Shown: one piece after another, positions 13,126-24,686 of the stretch
Position numbering within the stretch: the stretch's first letter is position 1
Layout of the letters: each line of letters starts with the position of its first letter
Assembly (NCBI GenBank): GCA_037447655.1
Contig: JBBHKE010001644.1
Span: forward strand, 253,233 to 317,232
Direction of reading: 5' to 3'
DNA length: 64,000 nucleotides
Origin: Zygnema cylindricum
Lineage: Eukaryota; Streptophyta; Zygnematophyceae; Zygnematales; Zygnemataceae
Notes under the pieces: generated by a model
Databases searched by the model: none
Told to the model about the DNA's origin: nothing
What the model saw: the letters and a program-made list of their open reading frames with translations, nothing else
Made by a program: the position numbers and the translations under genes

Positions 13126-14810
13126 GTGGGGAGAGGAGCACTTCATCACCTTCAACCGACTGTTCGAGTTTACGGTTCCCATGTCAGTCTAAATCCCTTA
13201 AATCCCTAAAAGCTTCTAAAAGGGGCCCAGAGAGAGAGGGAGTGGTTCAACTCTTTCTACTGACAGAACGTGTTTACGGTTTGTGTTTTTGGTTTACATG
13301 TCAGTCTTTGTGATGGCATAGGAGAAACGGAATCTTATTTAAGTTTAACTGTTTAGGAAAGGTGGGATCGTTTAAGACTTAAGGAAAGGTGGAAAACGTA
13401 ATGTGAGCATGGGATTAAATTGATAATTTCTAAACGAGTAAAGCTTTAGGAAGCATTGACTAGAAACAATTCAAATTCATTTCTTTTTATAGTTGTCTTA
13501 TTTATTCTTAATAAAACGAAGTCTTTAGATACTAAAAACACGCAAATAGTTGACAGATAGATACGCCAAAAGTTTGATATAGTAGAGTGACTGAATAATA
13601 AACAATGTACATGACATGAACATAAATATGTGTCATAAAAAATGGTTCACAAGAATTTATTCTTATTGCTTTAGTTTATTTATTCCGTTCCAGCTACTTT
13701 TGTGTTTCTTTACTGACCTATTTTGTTGAAGTTTTTAATGCTATACATGTATGAATGATTCGTATGCACAGAAAATTTGACCATGCTTGTTTATTATAGT
13801 GTGATGCCCTCCGTGATTCAGGGAGATGTAGTTTGTTTGGAAAGTGTTATATTCATCAGCTTGTCGTCTTGTTTTAGTTTTTTTCTTTCTCAAAATGGAG
13901 AGGGATCGGTGTAAAATACGAAGGGTTAAAGCTTGCTACGATTTCAGTATGGTTTTGCATCAGACTATTTACGGCAGAAAATGACAAAGCATCGGCATTG
14001 CTGCCGTTTATTTGTTTGATTTTCAGTTAAATGGTGGCAAATTGTAGTGTTGTGGATTTTTTCTAATACCAGCAAGGGGTTAAGTCACAACAGTGGAATT
14101 TGGATTTGATTATTCATTTTAGGACATGATATACACTGCCAATCTTTATTAGAGTTAAACATTTTTCGGGCAGTCAAAAGCACTTTTTCTAATAAGACAT
14201 TTTTTTTCGATTCAATCGTGACAACATGATCAAAGGTTAAAGACCATCACTTTTGACTTGCTTACCTTGAAACAAAAATCCGACGGTCGATCATCGAGTT
14301 AAAAGCACAAATCTTTTTGGTCGATCATAGAATTACATGACATTTACATTATACAATTGTGACCGCTGTTGTTCAAATCGTGTGATTTTTTCAATTTTTC
14401 CGATTTCTACGTATAATTCGTGACTGTTGAAAAAATCGGAGGAAAACGCGACGTACTTCCTGTCCGGTAACTGAACGGACAATTTACGGAAAAAGTACAG
14501 TATATTCCGTAAAATGTACGGTTTTTTGCGGAAATGTACGGAATTTGACGAAAACATACGTCGCAGTTATTAGTACTTTCTGTCCAGTAAACTGAACAGA
14601 AATTTCACGGAACATGTGTGTAATTTTATCGAAAATGTACGGACATTTTCGAAAAGAGACGTTGAAATGTCACACAATTTGTGCGCGGTAAGTTTGAAAA
14701 CTGTATGAACGTCTTCTTCATTTTTTTTTGAAAGAAGCTGGCATGGAATGTTGAAAACGAAACCGCAAAGAAGCCGACAGACAGACGGACTTTGACAAAT
14801 ATTTTGCGTT

Positions 14811-14880
14811 GGCCGAGATTTGAACTTGGCACTACTCCATTTCGCAGTAGCCTAATTTACAATTGTCCGCTACCAGTCGA
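14811..14880 (-). repeat. Possible tRNA-related (SINE-like) sequence
   Basis: On the minus strand GGTAGCGGACAATTG resembles an A box. AAGTTCAAATCTC, about 45 bases further on, resembles a B box. The spacing is tRNA-like, but I cannot fold a clean cloverleaf with a paired acceptor stem, so a functional tRNA is unlikely. A SINE head or decayed tRNA copy is the better reading. Confidence 0.25.
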
Positions 14881-15559
14881 TGAGGAAATTCCGATACACA
14901 CATGGAGTGTGATACATGTATAAATATTTAAAATTGTTTAGCGCTCATTTAAACGGAAAACTTACAAACTGCGGTATATGTAAAATTCAGTTTTTTTACA
15001 TGTATGGAATAGTACGGATAAAAATTCATTAACGATTTTAACGATTTTTTCAAATCTTTCAATGCGTTCATTACGTATAATTCGCGCGTTTGAATCGTAC
15101 GTAAAAATGCGTTTTGAACAACTATGATTGTGACTGTCCAAAAAATGTTTAATAACAATGGGCATTGTAGTTTATGCAAGACATCAACAAGATCAGTAAT
15201 AAAGCTGGCGAAGCTAGGGAAAGAGGAGAATGTTTGATGGGAGGATAGTATTGTGGATCATATCTCGAAGTTGTAACATTATAGCTTTCACCAAACCAGT
15301 TCTCTTTACAAAGAGAAAAATATGAAAAGAAACTTGCTTTGTTGTAGCATAGTCTGTCAATTCTAAATCTAGTCAAATGAAAAATGCCTGACATAATGAA
15401 GACTTATTAGAATGTGTAATTGGCTGATTGGACGCTATTAACGCAAATTCACTGAAATGTTCATGTGGAACATTGTAAGGCTAATAGTAGCACAATTTGT
15501 GCGCACAGAAAATATGCTATATCGGTATTTTAAATCGTTGTATTTCACTATTTTCTTTT

Positions 15560-15965
15560 AATAGTTGGTAGAGTTGTGTATCGGGTAAAAATTTATCGCG
15601 ATAAATTAGATATTCGATGTATCGATAATCGAACGGTCAAAGGGCTCGATGTATCGCTCCAGGGCCAAATAAAATTATCCCGATATATTTTGTAGGTGTC
15701 CGTACAGATATAGTACGTTAAATCGTACGGTAAAAAGTACGGTAAATTGTACGGAAGATCCCCCCCCCCACTGAGCGTTCGCCACGTGGGGGGGGGGTGG
15801 CTTTTGAATTTTTTTTTGACCTAGCATATATAGCGATGTATCACCATAAAAGTTTATCGTGATATCGGCTGATAAATCCCATAAATATCGTGATATTGAG
15901 CTCCTCGATATATTGAAGCGATATATCGATTATCAGGTACCCAAAATTAGGTACATACCAAATAT
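15560..15965. mobile_element. Decayed hAT-like element, TAGTGTTGGGTA type
   Basis: The left side (TAGAGTTGTGTATCGGGTAA) and the right side (CGATTATCAGGTACCCAAAA) resemble the ends of the better-preserved element at 27255-28783. The interior is full of TATCG/CGATA words. A poly-C/poly-G pair lies in the middle. Termini are degraded and I see no target duplication. Confidence 0.5.
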
Positions 15966-17123
15966 CAGCAAGGGGCCTTCTATACACAACACTAACAAAA
16001 TGTATTTCTTAATGACAATAATGAAGCGTTCATTTTCATCTTTTCTTTTTTGAAAATTTTACCTCCATTTGCTTCTACTTCAACTATCTCCTTCCTTCTT
16101 TACTCCCTTTTCCAAAAGCTTTCCTGAGACAGTCTAGCTAACGACCAATCATGTACAATCGTACATTGTCAAGGCCGATTGTAAAAGGATTCCTAAACAC
16201 TTATTGTGGCTATTTAAGCTATTTTTAGTATATTCCTATATACTTTTAGAGTTTGAGTATAATTTTATTTCATACTAAAGAAAAATAGGCATGAAGTCTA
16301 GAGAGCGTAAACCCAAAGCTCCTTTCTAAATTCTATTTATAGTGTGGCCTTTGTAATAAGCAAAACTCGTCGGAAATACAAGATAAAAGGACAGAATTTA
16401 TTTCAAACGGATTTGTCATCCGTCATTCTATCTTCAGTCCTGTCACAAAAAACAAAACGTACTGTAACGGACTTGACGGCCCAAAAAAAAAAAAAACAAA
16501 CTGTCCTTTGCTGGACGTTATTCTCACGTCTCCGCCTGAAATCTTCCGCCTACTGACTTCATCCGTACGATCTGAACAAAACACTACCATCTTACGGCAT
16601 CGATTAACCCGACGGTACAATATGTACGGTGTACGGTAACCCGCAATCAAACAAGCAAACGGCACGAAAAACAATCGTATTTAAATCTTAGGGTTACAAG
16701 CGCCTCGGTGGTCGCTGTCATCCATCACGACCTGTCACAATACATTGCCGCCGAAAAACGAAAGTAAAGTACTTCGACAGACGCGCTGCGATTTGAGACC
16801 GTCGATTATGAATCGACGGCTGCAAGGCTATCGGCGGTCGCTGTCATCCTTTACCGACGGTCACATCTTCCTAAAAATTGGGGCGCTAGGACGGCTGATT
16901 CCTGTTCGCTTCTTCTTTGAGACATATTTGATATTCCCTGTCTCAATAGCTAATCATATGGCATGGGAATGTCCAATTTTAGTCACGTGTTTTTGTATTT
17001 TTATTGTCTTCGTACAGTAAAATATTTTCACGTTTTGTTTTATACCTTGTCTTTTGCTGATTTTTTAATTTTTCATGGTTCCTTCGAGGATAGATTTTCA
17101 GTTGGATGTTTCTCTTTTGTTTT

Positions 17124-17423
17124 TTTGTTAGAAATCAGCGCCACGTGTCATAACAAGGGTTCTTGAGATATACAGGTTAGGTGCCACGTGGCAGCTGTAA
17201 GGAAGAGAGAATGGCGGAGAGTTAGAGATAGGTAGGGAGAGAGAGAGAAAAGAAAAATATCTTGGATTGTTTCTCTCATTTCTATTTTGATTTAAAAATT
17301 CTACATCGACAACTTTTTTTTTTCCTTTCGAAACTAATAACAATATTTGTTGTTCACCTTAAAAAAGCATTGTGTTTTGCTTTCATTCTTTTTTTATGTA
17401 TTGAATGTCTCAAAAATCAAAAT
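17124..17423 (+). promoter_or_regulatory. KNOX upstream region with two G-boxes
   Basis: Two CACGTG motifs lie at 17142-17147 (GCCACGTGTC) and 17185-17190, the second inside the 12-bp palindrome TGCCACGTGGCA. They are about 235-280 bp upstream of the chosen KNOX start. G-boxes are bound by plant bZIP and bHLH factors. A GA-rich stretch (17200-17250) and a T-rich leader follow. Whether they act as promoter elements depends on the unknown transcription start. Confidence 0.5.
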
Positions 17424-20400
17424 ATGTGGCAAAATTCTCTAACCGTTCAGTTTCCCGATAGGAATTTTAATTCCATAAATGACCCAATTCAAATTCAAAA
17501 TGAAGATACCCAAAAAAATGATCCAGAAAAAGAAAAAAATCCTATTGAACTTCTCGAGAAAGAGAAAAAAAGAGTAGAAAGTGAGAACGAAAATTCGCAA
17601 ACACACTTGGAACACAAAATGAAGCTTATTTCGTGCTCAGCCGATTTAACGGAAAACGGAACTCCCATGTCACGTGAATCTTTAATCAATCCGTTAAACG
17701 GAAGCTTGGACGAAAATTTAGGAACTGGACATGGGAAATTAATTGCAATAGAGGAAAGAAATTTAAACACACAAAAACATTTGGCGAAAAATCTTTCACA
17801 AAAATCAGAATTCAACGGACATACAAATGTAAACGGAACCGGAAACAAAACTGGAGACGGAAACGGAAACGGAAACGGAAACGGAATCGTAAACGGAAAC
17901 GGGATCGGAAACGGAAACGGAGGTGGAGCTGGGGTTCTCTGTTATTCAAGTATTAGTGTTGAAGGGGATTCCAACGGAACTGCAAAACCTTTCAGTAACA
18001 CGAATATCGGAAACTTTATCGGAAAAACGGTAACGGAAACTGAACATGGAACGGCATTCAAAAAAGGAAACGGAAACAGTAATACGTTCGGAAACGAAAA
18101 TTTCCCCGAAAAACCATTTTCAGGAAAAGATGTTGTATTACTTGATGGAAATAGTCCAAGTAGTGCATTATTGTGCGAAAATATTCCCCTTTCTGGAGAC
18201 TTGGAAAAAGAAGAAAAACTAAATGGTAAAGGGGTAGGATTTGAAAGAAAATCGATTCTCGAACAATCGCCGACAATCAATTCCGGTTTACTGAAAGGAA
18301 ACCAAGATGAAATTTTTGATTCCTCTAGAGGAGAAATTGTCTTATATGGACATGTGGAAAATAAAACGGAAAGAAGCAAAGGTGAAGAGGGGAGACAGGA
18401 AGGAAGCGAGATAGGAAGGGAAAGAGGAGGTACAAACGGGTCTATGTTTCCTACGCATCAACAAATGGAGTTTTCGAATACGGATATGGGAGGAAGGGGA
18501 ATGGGAGGAGGAGGAGAGGTTTTAGGAGAAGGAAATCAAACGCAAAGTGGGTCGGAAGACGAGAATATGAATATTTTGAAAGCGAAAATTGTGTCTCACC
18601 CTCTTTACGAGCAACTTTTGGACGCCCATGTGTCTTGTCTCAAAGTAAGTTTTTTTCTTTTCCGTTCTCTTATAATTTATTATGATTATTTTCTTTGGGT
18701 TCCCACTTGTTGCTATCCTCGCACCATAATTAGTGTTGAATTTTTTTATGATCCGTTCCGTTCAGACGTTCAGTTGTTCGTCAAGGATGTCTTTCTAAGA
18801 TTATGTTTTTTTTCCTATGACTCCCTCCCTCCCTCCCTCCCTCTCCCTCTTTTCCTCCCTCCCTTCCTCCCTCCCTCTCCCTCTCCCTCTTTCCCACACT
18901 CTCCCTCTTTCCCTCCCTTTCCCTCCCTCCCTCCCTCCCCAGTTTCTCTCTACCTTTGTCTTTTTAGATGTCTTATTTTAGGTTTTCTTGTTAACTGCTC
19001 TTGCTTTGTTTTCTGTAATCCTTTTTTTCTTTTCCTTCTCCTTTAAAGGAGAAAATACAAAAAACACCGGAAATTACAAAAATAAAACGTATGTTTCTTG
19101 AAATTAGCGCTGAAGAATAAAGACAAAGGTTAGTAAATAGAAACCTCCGTTTGCTTCTTCCTTAAATTGCTTTTCTTTTAATTTATTGACAGAATTCCCA
19201 TCCATGGTGATAAGAAATTGTCATTTTTTTGTTTATTTTTTGCTTAATGGAAAACCCCAAAATGGAAAACCCTTAAATAATTATGGCAGGTTGCAACTCC
19301 TTTGGATCGACTCCCTTTTTTGGAACTCCAATTAGAGAGATCTGAACTTGTGGCCGCAAAGTATTTGGCTTTTACTCAAAACTCAAGTACGGAAGTTTGC
19401 GAAGATAGTGGGGAACTCGATCGTTTTATGGTTAGCCTTCCTTTCTCTCCCTCTCCCTCTCCCTCTCCTTTTCCCCTCTCTCTTTCTCCCTTTCTCTCTT
19501 TTGCCCTCTCTCCCTCTCCCTCTCCCTCTCCCTCTCCTTTTCCCCTCTCTCTTTCTCCCTTTCTCTTTTTTGCCCTCTCTCCCTCTCCTTGTCCCTCTCC
19601 CTTCATTGTTCTCCCTCTTTTGATGAGACCTTAAGTTTGGACTCGGGGATTGTTTGAGTCGAAGAGGATTTTTTTTCCAATTTCATTTTTTTGCACTCTA
19701 CTGATATTCTCTTCATTTCTTTTTAATTATTTTCTATTTTTTCCTTATACTCATTATTCTCTAATCTTCTTTAATTCTCGTCAATTCGCGTCGATTTTTG
19801 TCTATTTCTTTTGAATTTTCTTTAAATTACTCTGTTTTTCTTGAATCCTCACCAATTCTTCAACGTCAAACATATTAAACTCTCTTGCATTCTTTGGTGG
19901 GTGGTGATGTGTGGGTTTCTTTTTTTTCATTTCTTTGATATTTTATTTTTGCTTCAACTTTTATGTTACACCGTGAACCTCTATTTGAGTGAAAAAACAA
20001 TTAGGGTGAGGTAATTAGTGTCATAAGTGTTATTATTTGCACAATGTTGTTTTTTTCTTTCGAATTCCCAATGTCCTGTTCGTTTATTTTTTATTTTTAT
20101 TTTTCCTTATTTTTCCTTATTTTTCCTTGGCTTTCATTCATTTTCATTTCTCTCTTTCCCTTTTCCTTTCCATTTCCTTCTCTTTCTCCTCTCTCTCTCT
20201 CCCCTCCCTAACTTCTCTCTCCCCCACTCCCTCTCTATTGTCCTCTTTTCCCCTCCCTTTTTCCCCTCTCCCTCATTCTCCCCCTCCTTTTCCCCCTCTC
20301 TCCTCCTCCCTCTTCCCCTCCTCTCTTTTCCTCCCCTATTTCCTTGTTTCTCCTTGTTTTCCTTTGTTTCTTACTAATTTTCCATTGGTTTTCTACTGTT

Positions 20401-23400
20401 TTCCCCTTCCTTCCCATTGTTTTCAATCAGCTTACCTTCGTTTCTCATTGGTTCTTGGTTTACATATGTTTCCCTTGGTTTTTTTTGTTTTTTTTAGGCC
20501 CAGTTTGTGGTTCTTCTCCGATCCTTCCGCGGTCAGCTCGAGGAGCACGTGAAGGTCCACGCGAGGGAGGCCGTGCTGGCGTGCTGGGAGTTGGAACAGT
20601 CGCTGCTTTCCATTACCGGTAATCCGTACTTTAGGCCATGCTTTAGAACGTGCGTTAGAACGTGCGTTGGAACGAGCTTTAAAACGTGCGTTAGAACGTG
20701 CTTTAGAACGTGCTTTAGAACGTGCTTTAGAACGTGCTTTAGAACGTGCGTTAGAACGTGCGTTAGAAAGTGCTTTAGAACGTGCTTTAGAACGTGCTTT
20801 AGAAGGTGCTTTAGAACGAGCTTTAGAACGTGCGTTAGAACGTGCTTTAGAACGTGCTTTAGAAGGTGCTTTAGAACGTGCGTTAGAACGTGCGTTAGAA
20901 CGTGCTTTAGAAGGTGCTTTAGAACGTGCTTTAGAACGTGCGTTAGAACGAGCTTTAGAACGTGCGTTAGAACGAGCCTTAGGACATGCTTTAGAAGGTG
21001 CTTTAGAACGTGCGTTAGAACGTGCGTTGGAACGAGCTTTAGAACGTGCTTTAGAACGTGCTTTAGAACGTGCTTTAGAACGTGCGATAGAAAGTGCGTT
21101 AGAAAGTGCTTTAGAACGTGCTTTAGAACGTGCGTTAGAACGTGCTTTAGAACGTGCGTTAGAACGTGCTTAGAACGTGCTTTAGAAGGTGCTTTAGAAC
21201 GTGCGTTAGAATGAGCGTTAGAACGAGCGTTAGAACGTGCGTTAGAACGTGCTTTAGAACATGCTTTAGAACGTGCTTTAGAATGTGCGTTAGAAAGTGC
21301 TTTAGAACATGCTTTAGAACGTGCTTTAGAACGTGCGTTAGAAAGTGCTTTAGAACGTGCTTTAGAATGTGCGTTGGAACGTGCTTTATAATGTGCTTTA
21401 GAACGTGCGTTATAACGAGCTTTAGAACGTGCGTTAGAACGTGCTTTAGAACGTGCTTTAGAACGTGCTTTAGAACTAGCTTTAGAACGTGCGTTAGAAC
21501 GAGCTTTCGAACGTGCGCTAGAACGTGCTTTAGAACATGATTTAGAAGGTGCTTTATAACGTGCTTTAGAACGTGCGTTAGAAAGTGCTTTAGAGCGTGC
21601 TTTAGAACATGCGTTGGAACGTGCTTTAGAACGTGCTTTAGAACGTGCGTTAGAACATGCGTTAGAACGAGCTTTAGAACGTGCGTTAGAACGTGCGTTA
21701 GAACGTGCTTTAGAACGTGCTTTAGAACGTGCTATAGAACGTGCGTTAGAACTAGCTTTACAACGTGCGTTAGAACGAGCTTTAGAACGTGGGCTAGAAC
21801 GTGCTTTAGAACATGATTTAGAAGGTGCTTTGTAACGTGCTTTAGAACGTGCTTTAGAACGTGCTTTAGAACGTGCGTTAGAACGTGCTTTAGAGCGTGC
21901 GCTAGAACGAGCTTTAGAACGTGCGTTAGAACGAGCTTTAGAACGTGCGTTAGAACGAGCTTTAGAACGTGCTTTAGAAGGTGCTTTAGAACATGCTTTA
22001 GAACGTGCTTTAGACCGTGCTCTAGAACGTGATTTAGACCGTGATTTAGACCGTAATGCAAACTACACCGCGAATCGTTATTAGCGTTGAGAAATTATTA
22101 GTGTAAAGAAAAAATTAGCGTCATTTATTCTAATTTAGTACCGGGAGACGTGGCAGGCTATGGTCCACGTCCTTAAATAGTGTAGTTTATTCTATTTAAG
22201 GTATTAATGTCAAAATTTTGGGGCGCCGATATAGAGTTCATAACGCTAATAACGATTCGCGGTGTAGTATTCAAACTGTACTCCGAACTGTACCTCAGAC
22301 CGTACATGGAACCCTACTTCAAACCGCGCTCCAAACCGTAGTGGAAACTGTACTTCAAAATGTACTTCAAATCCTACTTCAAACCGTACTTCTCAAGTTG
22401 TAGTTCAAGTGTGCGAAAACAATTGAGAAACATTCGGTTATTCTGTATATTTTTTCCGATTGTAATAAAACTATAAAAGTTATAAAACTGTTTTGGCGCG
22501 AAGATGTTGGGAAACGGAATAATCCTTAGCCTTGATTACCGGTAAACCGCATTTCAACCAAAGCTCAAATTTTGAATAAAAGTGCGAAAAGGCATGCAAA
22601 CGTTTTATCTTGTAACCCCCGTATATTATTTCAATGCATGTTTCCTGGCATAATACTAAAATATGCCTATAAGGCGGGTTTATCTGTTATAGCGCTCATC
22701 GAAGCAAGGTTTTTACTTTTCTGTGTACTAAAACTGTAGAGTATGTCGTTACCACATATGGTGTTTCCATACTTTTTTGCACATGAAATAATTGTCCAAC
22801 CAAAGTCTTGTTAATGGTAACGTTAGTATGTTGATACATTAATTGGATTAAACCAGATATAGTGTTTCCGCTCGTGTTCTCGCTTTTGGGCTATAATGGA
22901 ACCCACTTTAGTACCCATTTGTCACCTATATATGAAGTCTTTGTGTGCCATTGTGTTGTGGTCCTTTGTGTCCTTCTTTGTATGATTTTCATGTCCTTAT
23001 ATTTTTACATTATTTCTATTTTTTAATGTTAGGAACAAAAACTAGTTTTATGGAACGGCTCCACTAATCAACGAATTAAACACTATTTTCCCCATCTCTT
23101 TCTTTTTTTTTTCTTGTCCCAATTTAGAATTGACAAAACCCAAAAATTACTTGCACAAGTTATAGTTTGTACCAAGGTGGCTCAAGGAATGGTTCTACCC
23201 TTTTAAACTACTTTCGGTTTACTTCTATTTAACCCATTTTCCTCCCCCTTTTTTATTTTCTTCTCTTTTTGTTGTCCATCCTCCTCTCCTTCCCTGTTTT
23301 TCTTTTCATTTTTCTCTTACCGTACTTTTTAATTTTTCGTTTATAGGAATGGAAGCTGGTCCGGGGAATGGTGCCACTATGTCTGACGACGAGGATCTCG

Positions 23401-24686
23401 ATGGTGATGAAGCGGACGTCAGCAATTTTGGAAGGAACGATAATGGCGGAACAGGTCCTTATGGCCCTTTGGTCCCGTCGGACAACGAGCGAAATATAAT
23501 GGAAAGGATGCGAGAAGAATTAAAAATGGAACTTAAGAATGTGAGGTTTTTTGACTTAGAAAACAAAAGTTTGTTTCCTTTCTAGTTTCAACTCTCGCTT
23601 CCATTTTTTTTGTGTGTGTGTTTGTGTGTCTGTTTCGATTTCTCTCTAGGTATCCCTTTTTTTTATGTTTTTTGCTTGGTTTTCCTTTTGTTAGGAGTTT
23701 TTACAATAGTTTGATAAAATATAAATTGGTTTGTACGAATGCATACTCAGTGTTGAAATTGTCAAGAAAATGTTTGATGCTAATAATAATGCACTCTTGT
23801 TAATGTGGATACGGAAATTACACTTGCATCTACAAGAAGATAATCAAAATAAAATCATTAATAGGAAGTGTGTTGCATTTTTAATCCACTAGTTGTTGTG
23901 GGCACTTCTCTAGTAATTGGCATTTGTTTCATCCTAAAAATTGTCATTTTATTTTTTGGTAAAACAAATAGGGATACCGCGACAAAATTAGCGATGTTCG
24001 AGAAGAAATTATGAGAAAAAGACGAGCCGGGAAACTTCCGGGCGATACGACAGCTGTCCTTAAAACTTGGTGGAATGCCCATGCCAAGTGGCCCTATCCT
24101 ACGGTAAGGAATATTTGCCTTCCTTATTTTATCTTGTCTTTTTTCTTGTTTATTTTTCAACATTACGTCTTTCTAGATGAAATGTTTGCACTCTCTTCCT
24201 ATTTTTGTTTTTTTAACTTACTTTTTTTTCTTTTTTGAGATTTTTCTATGCATACAAGTCGTTGTTTTCTTTTCTACTTGTCTCTTCCTTGCCTTCTTGC
24301 CAAAAAGTTACAAAAATTGAAATGTAAGTCTTGTAATTCATGTATATTGTCAAAACTTAGTTCGAACTACTAGGTTTTGGCTTTTTAAGAAAGATATTAA
24401 CTAGATTGAAGTTATGTTGTTCCAATAATTGATTGTCCTAAAAAGACATTCATTATTCACTGCAAAAAATACAAACGATTTTTTTTCGTGTTCTAATAAG
24501 TTTCTCTGGAATTATCTTGTAAACGTTGTGTAGGAGGAGGAAAAGGCGGTATTAGTGAATCAAACTGGATTGGAACTGAAGCAAATCAATAATTGGTTTA
24601 TCAACCAACGGAAACGGAACTGGCATACGTCACCTTCGCAGCAACCATCGTCAAAAGCCACAAACAAACGAAAACAATCTTTGTAG
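17424..24686 (+). CDS. Class II KNOX (TALE) homeobox transcription factor
   Basis: Six exons keep phase: 17424-18644, 19290-19430, 20498-20618, 23347-23540, 23972-24103 and 24534-24686, giving 653 residues. The start is the first in-frame ATG; TAG ends it. KNOX1 begins near residue 388 ([16 protein letters not shown], then [20 protein letters not shown], a class II signature). KNOX2 lies near 450-494 ([20 protein letters not shown]). An acidic linker ([13 protein letters not shown]), an ELK motif (ELKMELK, about 552-558), and a TALE homeodomain with [10 protein letters not shown] and [13 protein letters not shown] (622-634) follow. KNOX proteins pair with BELL homeodomain partners and act in the nucleus; class II members promote sporophyte differentiation. 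The roughly 385-residue N-terminal extension is unusually long: Lys/Glu-rich first, then an Asn-Gly array at 135-171. The intron in KNOX1 after CLK matches other KNOX II genes. Confidence 0.93.
17857..17927 (+). repeat. In-frame (GGAAAC)n hexanucleotide array coding Asn-Gly
   Basis: Imperfect AACGGA/GGAAAC units sit in KNOX exon 1 and encode alternating Asn and Gly with occasional Ile and Val. Scattered single GGAAAC words continue through the rest of the exon. The six-base unit preserves the frame when copies are gained or lost, so length variation here would lengthen or shorten a disordered linker. Confidence 0.9.
18822..18942. repeat. CCCT/CCTCTC-rich microsatellite in KNOX intron 1
   Basis: Imperfect TCCC and CTCCCT units lie in the first KNOX intron. 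Related C/T arrays lie in intron 2 (19439-19620 and 20150-20340), giving these introns strongly pyrimidine-biased sense strands. Confidence 0.85.
19439..19620. repeat. Duplicated (CTCCCT)n tract in KNOX intron 2
   Basis: Two similar blocks, each a run of CTCCCT units followed by TTTTCCCCTCTCTCTTTCTC, lie side by side (about 19440-19500 and 19505-19570), so the block itself has been tandemly duplicated. It begins nine bases after the exon 2 donor. Confidence 0.85.
20626..22400. repeat. 12-bp minisatellite in KNOX intron 3
   Basis: About 120 units of 12 bp fill 20626-22063, with the two main forms GCTTTAGAACGT and GCGTTAGAACGT and minor forms ending ACGA, AGGT or ATGT. One 11-bp unit near 21166-21176 changes the reading frame. 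A 203-bp MITE (22064-22266) interrupts it, and about eleven more diverged 12-bp units (ACTTCAAACCGT and similar) continue to 22400 in the same register. The array lies wholly between exon 3 (ends 20618) and exon 4 (starts 23347). Long open frames through it read as RTCF or LERA tetrapeptides and are a consequence of the 12-bp period. Confidence 0.95.
22064..22266. mobile_element. CACCG-family MITE, 203 bp, inside the minisatellite
   Basis: The TIRs are CACCGCGAATCGTTATTAG at the left and the matching inverted CTAATAACGATTCGCGGTG at the right, flanked by TA on both sides. No coding capacity. A copy of the same length is at 62920-63122. Confidence 0.93.

Larger units (their letters stand above)
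13126..17123. other. Intergenic DNA with decayed repeats
   Basis: No gene is visible. The 3' UTR of the zinc-finger gene probably ends within the first few hundred bases. Pieces seen are: repeats of TGTACGGAA and related words at 14440-14660; a tRNA-like stretch at 14811-14880; ATATCG/CGATA-rich hAT-like sequence at 15560-15960; a poly-C/poly-G inverted pair at 15763-15796; and clustered GTACGGT words at 16590-16640. Confidence 0.5.

Noticed and set aside
13800-17100. Small open frames of 60-90 codons
   Set aside because: They lack splice context, family resemblance and codon-like composition, and overlap on both strands.
20507-22061. Long repeat-protein frames through the 12-bp array
   Set aside because: A 12-base period keeps several frames open. 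The array lies entirely in a KNOX intron whose exons join in phase without it.
20626-22063. CRISPR-like array
   Set aside because: Units are contiguous with no spacers, and the context is a plant intron.
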